Shown here in pieces: positions 1-5,628 of a DNA stretch of 7,444 bases. The translations under genes and the position numbers were made by a program. The stretch lies in assembly GCA_009774465.1 (NCBI GenBank), contig VSNT01000160.1, positions 1-7,444 of the forward strand, in the 5' to 3' direction. The notes beneath the pieces are model-generated. The model made no database searches. It was not told where the DNA came from and saw only the letters and a program-made list of their open reading frames with translations. Source of the stretch: Lachnospiraceae bacterium. Its GTDB lineage: Bacteria > Bacillota_A > Clostridia > Lachnospirales > Lachnospiraceae. How positions within the stretch are numbered: position 1 is the stretch's first letter; each line of letters opens with the position of its first letter.

Positions 1-13
1 TACCTATAGTTCC

Positions 14-42
14 TTGTATCATTCGACATATTAATATATAAT
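14..42 (+). promoter_or_regulatory. possible promoter of the exported cysteine-rich protein gene
   Basis: An exact TATAAT lies at 37-42, about 38 bases before the start codon. The best-spaced -35 partner, TTGTAT at 14-19 with a 17-base spacer, matches consensus poorly. A second option is TCGACA at 23-28 with a weaker -10. The region is very AT-rich, so chance matches are likely. Confidence 0.35.
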
Positions 43-80
43 TAAATATATCTATTAACCGTTCCAAAAAGGAGGTACTT

Positions 81-362
81 ATGCATAAAAAAACCAAAAC
101 TTTATCTAAAATAATCTGTACTATTTTATTATCCATTATCCTTTTTTCAACTGAATGCTTCGCCGCTAACGATTCGATTTCTCCATATGGTTTATCTGGT
201 TTTAGATGTCGTAACAGCACTTGCGGTGGCGCCTATCTAGAAGACGACGGTCCGGGATATACATACTGCGATAAATGTAATGATGGTACTTGGGGATATC
301 GATGCAATATTTGTGGTAAAAAATATAACATCTGCAGCAAAGGACATTATTATGATCTTTAA
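81..362 (+). CDS. small exported cysteine-rich protein, zinc-ribbon-like
   Basis: The product has 93 residues and I do not recognise its family. Residues 1-28 form a typical Sec signal peptide: basic MHKKTKTLSK, a hydrophobic core from about 11 to 22, and a likely signal peptidase I cut after CFA (Ala28). The mature part is about 65 residues with seven cysteines at 43, 48, 63, 66, 75, 78 and 85 plus His89. They form two successive knuckle-like units, CRNSTC...CDKC and CNIC...C-x3-H, rich in Gly, Tyr and Asp. This spacing suggests a zinc-binding or disulfide-stabilised miniprotein acting outside the membrane; the metal is inferred. The start is set by AAGGAGG at 69-75, five bases before the ATG. 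The gene stands alone, converges on the next small gene and shares a terminator hairpin with it. A secreted peptide with antimicrobial or signalling activity is possible, but nothing here proves it. Confidence 0.75.
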   Translation: MHKKTKTLSKIICTILLSIILFSTECFAANDSISPYGLSGFRCRNSTCGGAYLEDDGPGYTYCDKCNDGTWGYRCNICGKKYNICSKGHYYDL

Positions 363-385
363 GATTATTGAAGTAAATTAAGACA

Positions 386-409
386 GGAGGGACTAACAAA
401 TGTCCCTCC
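386..409. terminator. hairpin between two convergent small genes
   Basis: GGAGGGAC at 386-393 pairs perfectly with GTCCCTCC at 402-409 around an eight-base loop. It lies 24 bases after the plus-strand stop and 11 bases after the minus-strand stop. No strong T run follows on either side, but the position and eight GC-rich pairs fit a shared bidirectional terminator. Confidence 0.6.
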
Positions 410-419
410 CCTATCTCTA

Positions 420-614
420 TCATGCTTCCATTTCTTCTGCTTTTATCTCAAGAAAATCCAGATACACCTTTGTCTGTGTCATTGCATTTACTGCAAACTG
501 GAGCATATCCTTTTCGGACCATCCATTTATCGTTTCGTAGCGTTTTGCCAGTTTTTCCAGTCTTTCCTCCTGCCCCTGATTGTCTATTATATATGTTAAT
601 TCAAACTGCTTAAT
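420..614 (-). CDS. 64-residue helical protein with an apparent ATT start codon
   Basis: The minus strand reads open from the TAA at 636-638 to the TGA at 420-422. It gives KQFELTYIIDNQGQEERLEK and then a mixed-charge helical sequence ending DFLEIKAEEMEA. The frame contains no ATG, GTG or TTG near its beginning. Instead the ribosome binding site AGGGAGG (622-628) sits exactly seven bases before an ATT at 612-614, where an ATG would be expected. Either ATT is used as a rare start, as known for infC, or a single G-to-T change has disabled an ATG. Internal ATG codons lie too deep (codons 37 and 45) to give a sensible protein. The reading is protein-like, with amphipathic helices, Glu/Lys-rich composition and a clean stop beside the terminator hairpin. 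It is probably cytoplasmic and has no transmembrane segment. I do not recognise the family. Confidence 0.6.
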   Translation of the reverse strand: MKQFELTYIIDNQGQEERLEKLAKRYETINGWSEKDMLQFAVNAMTQTKVYLDFLEIKAEEMEA

Positions 615-621
615 AATTACA

Positions 622-628
622 CCTCCCT
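622..628 (-). promoter_or_regulatory. ribosome binding site pointing at an ATT codon
   Basis: AGGGAGG on the minus strand is followed after seven bases by ATT at 612-614. The overlapping GTG (620-622) is followed directly by TAA, so it cannot start a protein. The spacing is what identifies the ATT as the initiation position. Confidence 0.6.
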
Positions 629-635
629 GCCATTC

Positions 636-997
636 TTAATTTAAATATCTGTTTTCTTTATTTTAAATACTATGAATTCTTTTAAAGTATGCGGTTTTTT
701 ATCTTTTTTTATTCCTGTAAATCAGATATTTCAGATTGATTAAAATTGCGGAAACTTGAACATGATTTGAGTTCTCCATATTTAATAAGCCCTCATGTAG
801 CACAATCTGCTATTTTAAAGTATTCAAACAGAGTTATCTGCTGTGACCGAACTTTGGGCAGAAGTTTATATACTGCCAAGTAATCTTTCAGAAACGAGTG
901 AAATATGGTTGTAGAATCAAATAATAATTGAGCAGAAACATCATAATAATAGCAAATGAAAAAGAAATTAATATAGTTCAGCCAGATTCTTTAGACA
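636..997. other. gene-poor AT-rich spacer
   Basis: No convincing gene was seen on either strand. It should hold the promoter of the 64-residue minus-strand gene, but no clear -35/-10 pair stands out. A 30-codon open stretch runs from a TTG at 928 to a TAG at 1018-1020 without a ribosome binding site. It may be the tail of a lost gene or chance. Confidence 0.5.
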
Positions 998-1032
998 TTG
1001 ACAAAAAGCCGGTATCGTAGTACAATGTACTA
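998..1032 (+). promoter_or_regulatory. promoter and palindromic operator of the toxin-antitoxin operon
   Basis: TTGACA at 998-1003 and TACAAT at 1021-1026 are separated by exactly 17 bases, a near-perfect housekeeping promoter. A perfect inverted repeat, TAGTAC-AAT-GTACTA (1018-1032), has the -10 box at its centre. Ribbon-helix-helix antitoxins of the RelB type, alone or with their toxin, are known to bind such repeats and repress their own operon. Here binding would block RNA polymerase directly. Autoregulation is inferred from position. Confidence 0.8.
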
Positions 1033-1055
1033 TGTAGAAGAAAGGAGCTGATAAT

Positions 1056-1277
1056 ATGAGCTTTTCCATTAGACTGACAGCGGAAGAAAAGAGCCTTGCG
1101 GAAAGCTATGCTAAAATCCATTCCATATCGCTTGGAGAAGCCTTTAAGCAGGCACTCTTTGAGCGGATAGAAGATGAATATGATGTTACAGTGGCACAGG
1201 ATGCATATAGCGAATATGTAAAGGATGACTGTAAGAGCAGGCCCATTTCTGAACTGTGGGAGGAAATAGGTTTATGA
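1056..1277 (+). CDS. RelB-type ribbon-helix-helix antitoxin
   Basis: This 73-residue protein is the antitoxin of a type II pair. The N-terminus fits a ribbon-helix-helix DNA-binding fold: a short strand (SFSIRLT, residues 2-8), helix 1 (about 9-21) and helix 2 after the SISLGEAF turn (about 24-38). The acidic C-terminal half (about 39-73, ending ISELWEEIGL) is the usual toxin-wrapping segment. Proteins of this shape are annotated as RelB-family or DUF6290 antitoxins. The start is supported by AAAGGAG at 1041-1047, eight bases upstream. Its stop overlaps the toxin start by ATGA (1274-1277), so the two are translationally coupled. It probably binds the palindrome over its own -10 box, so transcription rises when the antitoxin is degraded. 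The family call is from pattern and context; the pairing with the toxin is solid. Confidence 0.88.
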   Translation: MSFSIRLTAEEKSLAESYAKIHSISLGEAFKQALFERIEDEYDVTVAQDAYSEYVKDDCKSRPISELWEEIGL

Positions 1278-1540
1278 GCTACAGCGTAGAGACTACGACA
1301 AGGTTTGATCGGGAATTTAAGAAGTTGGACAGATATACCCAGCGTATCATAAAAGGCTGGATCGAAAAAAATCTTATCGGAGAAGATGATCCCAGACGTC
1401 ACGGAAAAGGATTGACGTCTAACAGGAGCGGTCAGTGGCGTTACAGGATAGGCGATTACCGTCTTATATGCCAGATAGACGATAACAAGCTTGTTATTCT
1501 TGCACTTTCCGTAGGACACAGGAAAGAAATATATGACTGA
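1274..1540 (+). CDS. RelE/ParE-superfamily toxin, probable ribosome-dependent mRNA endonuclease
   Basis: The product has 88 residues. RelE toxins cut mRNA in the ribosomal A site and slow growth when the antitoxin is lost. The layout is typical: two N-terminal helices (FDREFKKLDRYTQRIIKGWI, residues 11-30), then a beta sheet carrying basic residues, GKGL (Lys45), WRYRIGDYR (Arg56, Arg58, Arg63) and the closing SVGHRKEIYD (Arg83, Tyr87). These match the Lys/Arg/Tyr positions used for catalysis in RelE, so it looks active. I chose the ATG at 1274 over a GTG at 1256. The ATG overlaps the antitoxin stop as ATGA, and GGGAGG at 1258-1263 lies ten bases upstream. ParE-type gyrase toxins share this fold, but the basic and tyrosine C-terminus favours RelE. 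No clear terminator follows before the thrS promoter. Confidence 0.87.
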   Translation: MSYSVETTTRFDREFKKLDRYTQRIIKGWIEKNLIGEDDPRRHGKGLTSNRSGQWRYRIGDYRLICQIDDNKLVILALSVGHRKEIYD

Positions 1541-1627
1541 TATGTCAGATAAACACTATACAATCCTGCAGAACACATAGACATCAAAAAGGCTTATAAA
1601 ATATGGGAAACTTAAAAAACATGAACA

Positions 1628-1656
1628 TTGACAGAATAAAAAAGTTATGATAGAAT
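1628..1656 (+). promoter_or_regulatory. promoter of the thrS T-box transcript
   Basis: TTGACA (1628-1633) and TAGAAT (1651-1656) are separated by 17 bases. This places the transcript start near 1663, just before the first conserved T-box elements and about 88 bases after the toxin gene. thrS thus has its own unit. Confidence 0.8.
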
Positions 1657-1662
1657 CCCATC

Positions 1663-1919
1663 AATAACATAAGAAAAGCAATGACGGAAAAGAGTAGTTT
1701 AGTTGGAAACATCCAGAGAGAACAGCACCTGGTGGAAGCTGTTTATGTGGAAATTAGACGAAAACCATTCCAGAGCTGTAATGCTGAAAGGAGTAAGCGT
1801 TACCGTTTGCCTGCGTTAAAGGATAGGATTTGATGGAATCTGAAGTGAAAAGTTAAGGTGGAACCGTGCTAAGCGCACCCTTAAGGCTATATGATTATGG
1901 TCTTATGGGTGCTTTTCTT
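1663..1919 (+). ncRNA. threonine-specific T-box leader (transcription attenuator of thrS)
   Basis: The leader senses uncharged tRNA-Thr in cis. Elements in order are: the AGTA of the specifier loop (1693-1696); the AG-bulge region AGAGAG followed by stem CAGC/GCTG (1723-1726 with 1738-1741) and distal loop TGGTGGAA; the specifier codon ACC (1764-1766) after GAAA; the stem III region around 1793-1820; and the T-box AAGGTGGAACCGTG (1855-1868). The antiterminator pairs TTAAGG (1853-1858) with CCTTAA (1879-1884) and GTGC (1866-1869) with GCAC (1875-1878), leaving the seven-base bulge TGGAACC. Its TGGA can pair with the UCCA end of an uncharged tRNA having discriminator U. The 3' strand GCACCCTTAAG is shared with the terminator, so the two folds exclude each other. 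ACC reads threonine and the next gene is thrS, so specificity and target agree. The exact 5' end is estimated from the promoter. Confidence 0.93.
1875..1919 (+). terminator. T-box intrinsic terminator
   Basis: GCACCCTTAAG (1875-1885) pairs with CTTATGGGTGC (1902-1912) with one mismatch, around a 16-base loop. TTTTCTT follows at 1913-1919. It is the off state of the leader; binding of uncharged tRNA-Thr frees the left arm for the antiterminator and lets thrS be transcribed. Confidence 0.88.
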
Positions 1920-1968
1920 ATGTTGTTGCCAAATAATTAAATCTGAAAAAAGAAAGGAGCAACAAATT

Positions 1969-3723
1969 ATGAAGGTTCTACGAAAAAATGGAGAAATTGT
2001 AGAAGTAAACTTTGAAGAACAGGAGGGCAAAAAGGCATTTTGGCATACAAGCGCACATGTACTTGCACAGGCTGTAAAACGGTTATATCCGGAAACGAAG
2101 TGTGCCATTGGTCCGGCAATTGAAAATGGATTTTATTACGATTTTCAGTTTGAATTTCCCCTTTCAGAGGAGCATCTAAAGACGATCGAAGCAGAAATGC
2201 GAAAGATTATAAGGGAATCTATCTCCTTGCAGGTTTATGAGAAGTCAAAGGAGGAAGCTCTTAAGTTTATGGAGAATGCAGGTGAAAAATATAAAATTGA
2301 GCTGATTCGGGAACTGAATGATGCAGAGCCAATCAGTTTCTATAAGCAGGGAGAATACGAAGAGTTTTGTGCAGGTCCGCATATTTCTAATGTGTGTCAG
2401 ATTAAAGCGGTTAAGCTATTGTCGGTGGCTGGAGCCTATTGGAGAGGCAGCGAAAAAAATCAAATGCTTACGAGAATTTATGGTATATCCTTTCCAAAAG
2501 CGGCGCAATTAGAGGAATATTTGCATATGGTCGAGGAAGCAAAAGCAAGAGATCACAGAAAATTGGGCAAGGAACTGGGAATATTTACGATTTTTGATGA
2601 AGGACCAGGATTACCCGTTTTTTTACCAAAGGGAATGATATTGAAGAACCTGTTGATTGATTATTGGAGGAAGATTCATCGCAGGGAAGGATATGTTGAA
2701 ATTTCTACGCCTGTTATGTTGGAAAGAAAGCTTTGGGAGACATCTGGACATTGGGATTTTTACAGAGATGCCATGTACTCTCTTAAGGTTGAAGATGATG
2801 ATTATGCAATCAAACCAATGAGTTGTCCAGGTGGAATGCTGGTGTATAAACTGGAACCGAGGTCATATAAGGAGCTTCCCATGCGGGTGGGAGAATTAGG
2901 GCTTGTGCATCGTAAGGAAAAGTCCGGAGCATTACATGGTCTCATGAGAGTACGCTCATTTACCCAGGACGATGCACACATTTTTATGAGAGAAGATCAG
3001 GTGATGGATGAGATACAGGGTGTTATGCGTCTTATTGATGAAGTTTATCGGAAGTTTGGCTTTTCATATGAAATTGAATTGTCCACGAGACCAGAGCATT
3101 CCATAGGGAGTGATGAGGATTGGCAGCTTGCTACGGAAGCTTTGGAAAAAGCAGTGCAGGGAATGGGCAAGCCCTATGTCGTAAATGAAGGAGATGGCGC
3201 ATTCTATGGACCGAAGCTTGATTTTCATTTAAGAGATTCCATAGGCAGAACGTGGCAATGCGGAACGATTCAGCTTGATTTCCAGCTGCCTCAAAGATTT
3301 GATATTGATTATATTGGGGCAGATGGAGAGAAGCACCGTCCGATCATGCTGCACAGAGTTGTGTTTGGCTCGATAGAACGTTTTATTGGTATTTTACTAG
3401 AACATTATGCAGGGCAATTTCCAACGTGGATTGCACCTGTACAGATCAAAGTTCTTCCTGTTTCAGATAAATATAATAATTATGCCAGGAAAGTTGAGGA
3501 GGTGCTGAAAGAAAATGATATCCGGGCGGAGGTGGATACCAGAAGTGAAAAACTTGGATATAAGATTCGTGAAGCACGCATGGACAGAGTGCCATATATG
3601 ATTATTATAGGCGAAAACGAGAAAAATAATATGTCTGTGTCCGTAAGACAAAGAGATGCAGAAATTGATAAACAGGACATGGGAGAAATGAGTATTGAAC
3701 AAGTGGTCAGTTTGATAAAATAA
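1969..3723 (+). CDS. thrS: threonyl-tRNA synthetase lacking the TGS domain
   Basis: This class II synthetase charges tRNA-Thr with threonine in the cytoplasm. The 584 residues begin almost directly with the editing domain, which hydrolyses mischarged Ser-tRNA: HTSAH (His26, His30) and CAGPH (Cys134, His138). The catalytic core follows from about 200 to 485: the zinc and threonine ligands Cys286 (MSCPGG), His337 (DDAHIF) and His462 (MLHRVVFGSIERF), class II motif 2 around MRVGELGLVHRKEKSGALHG, and motif 3 at GSIERFIG. The anticodon-binding domain spans about 487-584. Ligand spacing matches E. coli ThrS with a constant offset of about 48, so only the N-terminus is short. The TGS domain, roughly the first 60 residues in E. 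coli, is missing. The frame is open upstream to 1891 inside the terminator, but the start at 1969 has AAAGGAG (1953-1959) nine bases ahead. Expression is under the T-box. It may be the sole or a second ThrS of the genome. Confidence 0.96.
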   Translation: MKVLRKNGEIVEVNFEEQEGKKAFWHTSAHVLAQAVKRLYPETKCAIGPAIENGFYYDFQFEFPLSEEHLKTIEAEMRKIIRESISLQVYEKSKEEALKFMENAGEKYKIELIRELNDAEPISFYKQGEYEEFCAGPHISNVCQIKAVKLLSVAGAYWRGSEKNQMLTRIYGISFPKAAQLEEYLHMVEEAKARDHRKLGKELGIFTIFDEGPGLPVFLPKGMILKNLLIDYWRKIHRREGYVEISTPVMLERKLWETSGHWDFYRDAMYSLKVEDDDYAIKPMSCPGGMLVYKLEPRSYKELPMRVGELGLVHRKEKSGALHGLMRVRSFTQDDAHIFMREDQVMDEIQGVMRLIDEVYRKFGFSYEIELSTRPEHSIGSDEDWQLATEALEKAVQGMGKPYVVNEGDGAFYGPKLDFHLRDSIGRTWQCGTIQLDFQLPQRFDIDYIGADGEKHRPIMLHRVVFGSIERFIGILLEHYAGQFPTWIAPVQIKVLPVSDKYNNYARKVEEVLKENDIRAEVDTRSEKLGYKIREARMDRVPYMIIIGENEKNNMSVSVRQRDAEIDKQDMGEMSIEQVVSLIK

Positions 3724-3740
3724 TAACTCATCCAAGCATC

Positions 3741-3773
3741 AGGGGCTAAAATCGGTATTATCCGATAGCCCCT
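3741..3773 (+). terminator. hairpin after thrS
   Basis: AGGGGCTA (3741-3748) pairs with TAGCCCCT (3766-3773), and an inner ATCGG (3751-3755) can pair with CCGAT (3762-3766) around TATTAT. It starts 17 bases after the thrS stop and separates thrS from the convergent gene. The downstream T tract is weak, so it may work mainly as a barrier for both directions. Confidence 0.65.
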
Positions 3774-3793
3774 AGGATTGGATATTTACACTT

Positions 3794-4980
3794 CTACATA
3801 TTATCTTTCATTTTCTTTCCCGACGATTTCCTCCTCAAAAGAAAAGCAATTTCATCTATTAGTACCACTACCAGCAACCCCCCCATATCCAGACCATCAG
3901 CCTTCCACGCTCTCCTTTAAAAATTGGGGGCAGCGTAAATAGTGACGAGAACAGCACAGAATAGACATAATCAATCTTTCTCCTGCCTGCCTCATTTAAA
4001 AAACAAATCAATGAAATCACAATAAACACATAAGTATAGACATATTGTTCAGGAATCATTACTGTCTGTGTTGCCATAAGAAGCGTAATAGTCTTCCAAT
4101 TAACCCCATCTACAAACAGGAAAAATATTGCGCTTAAAATAATTGCTGCAACAATGCACTTGCACAAAATCTGCGTATACTCATTATTTCCAAATAATCC
4201 AAATACAGCGCCCCAAATACTTGCGTGGGAATACATCCCTTTATCCAGATACTGCATAAATGTATGAAGATAATTTGCAAAGCTGTCCACGAAAAGGAAG
4301 GGAATAAAGAAAGCAAGCATTCCGTACACTACCAGTCTTGCCGCCTCTTTATATCTCTTTTCTGCAATCCATATAAACCCAAATAAGGCAGGATAAAGTT
4401 TAAAGCCCGCCGAAACAGCAACAAAAATCAAGGCAGCTTCGCGTAACAGCCTGTTAGGTGAATCCTTAAGTGCTAACCCAAGCATTAAGAAAACCATCGC
4501 ATACAGCACTAAATTCCCTCTTTCGAAGGCAAATCCCCAAATCGAATAAGAAAACAGGCAAATTCCCAGCAACACCTGCTTTTTTACAAAAGAGTTTGTC
4601 TTATAACATACATATATGCCTATTCCCAAAAGCCAGGCGAACAATAGAAAATACATCACTACCATCAAAATTCCATACCCTGAATTTGATATTTCCCACA
4701 ATTCATTTCCATTCTCCGCCTTAAAGCCCAGAGGATAGGCAAACAACTTTAAAAATAAATACGCTAACGGAGGAAATATGGCATCTGCATCCGTTGAATA
4801 AATAGCAGGACTGTACAAAAGCCTCCCGATATGACTCCAGAAATCTATAAAATTGCTTTCACTGTAGGTTATTTTCTCTATAAAACTCCCTTTCGACAGT
4901 AACAGCATTATATACATAATAAAAAGATTTAAAGCAGATATTACAAAGAAAAATCTTTCCGGCGTTGTTTTTTGTTTCAT
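3794..4980 (-). pseudogene. GT87/DUF2029-type membrane glycosyltransferase, frameshifted at a G7 tract
   Basis: The product is a multi-spanning integral membrane protein of the GT-C fold. GT87 enzymes, of which mycobacterial PimE is an example, transfer sugars from polyprenyl phosphate donors outside the membrane. From the ATG at 4978-4980 it has a first transmembrane segment (about 10-28), then an acidic loop NFIDFWSHI with candidate catalytic Asp46, FPPLAYLFLK, the ERGN motif (153-156), and GFKLYPALFGFIWI (192-205), which is the family signature, with further helices to the end. The uninterrupted frame stops at 3868-3870 after 370 residues with an odd tail, WIWGGCW. Adding one G to the seven-G run (3878-3884, C7 on the plus strand) keeps the frame open for LLVVVLIDEIAFLLRRKSSG and a basic tail to the TAG at 3794-3796, giving about 395 residues and a normal last helix. 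The ribosome binding site is poor (GGGG seven bases upstream), and the 5' side is joined to a broken protease gene. The truncated form may still fold; substrate unknown. Confidence 0.72.
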
Positions 4981-5134
4981 CCTGTGTCCCCAGCTTTTCC
5001 TCAAGTATCTTTTCACTTTTATTCCATATGAGAAAAAGTGCACCTGTATCTATAAGAGCACGACAACCTGTAAACCAGTTCAAGTTTGCGATTGGCCTTC
5101 TTGCTTTATCATCTAAGTGTATTGTTATTTGCAT
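4859..5134 (-). pseudogene. truncated retropepsin-like aspartic protease
   Basis: The first 50 or so residues look like a retroviral-type (clan AA) aspartic protease. They start MQITIHLDDKARRPIANLNW and then carry the catalytic signature RALIDTGA, with Asp29-Thr30-Gly31. Related bacterial proteins, as I recall them, continue for 80-100 more residues with a glycine-rich flap. Here the similarity is lost after about EKILEEKLG (near 4990-5000), and the frame runs on through the 5' end of the glycosyltransferase gene in another frame until 4859. The last 40 residues are therefore probably meaningless. The ATG overlaps the stop of the preceding small gene as TAATG (5132-5136), so the pair was translationally coupled. 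A deletion or recombination joining this gene to the glycosyltransferase is the simplest explanation. A single-domain protease of this type acts as a dimer, and the fragment is too short to be active. Confidence 0.6.
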
Positions 5135-5369
5135 TAAAGCACCCCCGCTACCCCTAAAGGCAGTCCATTGTCATTCGTATACCAGCATATAATCCCTTCC
5201 GTGCCGTCTAACTGTTTTTCGAAAAGCTCATCCTCTGTTTTATCTGTATAAACTACATCGGCTGATTCTAAAGTTACACCATCATCATTTACATACTTAA
5301 TATTTTTTATCCCAACCATGTATTTGGATACTTTTCCGCCATTTGCTCTCTGGTCAATCTTTCTGCCAT
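5134..5369 (-). pseudogene. 78-residue partner protein of the protease, broken by a one-base frame change
   Basis: Two frames join into one protein. The first begins at the ATG at 5367-5369, behind AAGGAAG, and reads MAERLTREQMAEKYPNTWLG before a TAA at 5307-5309. The second, shifted by one base, continues IKNIKYVNDDGVTLESADVV and ends WYTNDNGLPLGVAGVL at 5134. A missing base in the GGG at 5311-5313 explains the break, since TGG TTG GGG ATA would restore W-L-G-I. The downstream part could alternatively start at the ATG at 5317-5319 (61 residues), but no ribosome binding site lies there. The reconstructed protein is small, soluble and acidic. Its stop overlaps the protease start (TAATG), suggesting the two worked together. 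I do not recognise a named family; bicistrons of this type seem to occur in other gut clostridia. Confidence 0.6.
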
Positions 5370-5413
5370 AAATTCACTTCCTTTATACCTTTCAAAAATA
5401 AGAATAAATTATT

Positions 5414-5548
5414 CTATTTATCCTTACCTAATTGCTCATTCTCTGTTAACAATTTTGTAACATTATCTGTAAGCCTTTCGGTTTCTACCTCCGGAAATAG
5501 TACCTGTATCTCATCGGGCGTATCAATGTAAGCATATCGCTTCCAAAT
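5414..5548 (-). pseudogene. orphan C-terminal fragment, unidentified
   Basis: A 44-codon open frame reads IWKRYAYIDTPDEIQVLFPE and then an acidic helical tail ending NEQLGKDK, closed by TAG at 5414-5416. A TAG at 5549-5551 precedes it and it has no start codon or ribosome binding site, so it looks like the 3' end of a lost gene. It sits just upstream of the broken small gene and protease pair and faces the same way. Its parent family is not recognisable from this length. Confidence 0.35.
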
Positions 5549-5628
5549 CTAACTCTCTTTGATGCACACTGCCATTGATTCACGTTTCTATAAAAACCAG
5601 CCTTCCTTTATAATTGGAAATTTTTTAT

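Noticed and set aside
202..423. Open frame on the minus strand opposite the exported cysteine-rich gene
   Set aside because: It runs antisense through a gene with a strong start signal and through the terminator hairpin. It has no ribosome binding site and an unlikely composition.
422..613. Plus-strand frame of 63 codons starting MLPFLLLLSQ
   Set aside because: It is the antisense shadow of the minus-strand 64-residue gene and has no ribosome binding site.
928..1020. 30-codon plus-strand frame containing NEKEINIVQPDSLDIDKKPV
   Set aside because: It has only a TTG start without a ribosome binding site, and its stop lies in the toxin-antitoxin operator. At most it is a relic.
1256..1273. Upstream GTG start for the toxin
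   Set aside because: The ATG at 1274 has the ATGA overlap with the antitoxin and a suitable GGGAGG. The GTG would put that ribosome binding site inside the coding region.
1891..1968. 26-codon upstream extension of thrS
   Set aside because: It begins inside the loop of the T-box terminator, encodes a hydrophobic Cys-rich stretch unlike a TGS domain, and lacks a ribosome binding site.
3463..3735. Two minus-strand frames over the 3' end of thrS
   Set aside because: They lie opposite well-conserved synthetase sequence and are not protein-like.
3878..3960. Programmed -1 frameshift in the glycosyltransferase
   Set aside because: The TTTTTAAA stretch upstream is not in the phase needed for a tandem slippery heptamer, and no supporting stem is obvious. 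A tract-length change at G7 explains the data more simply.
4470..4724. Plus-strand frame opposite the glycosyltransferase
   Set aside because: It is antisense to clear transmembrane sequence, and no ribosome binding site was seen.
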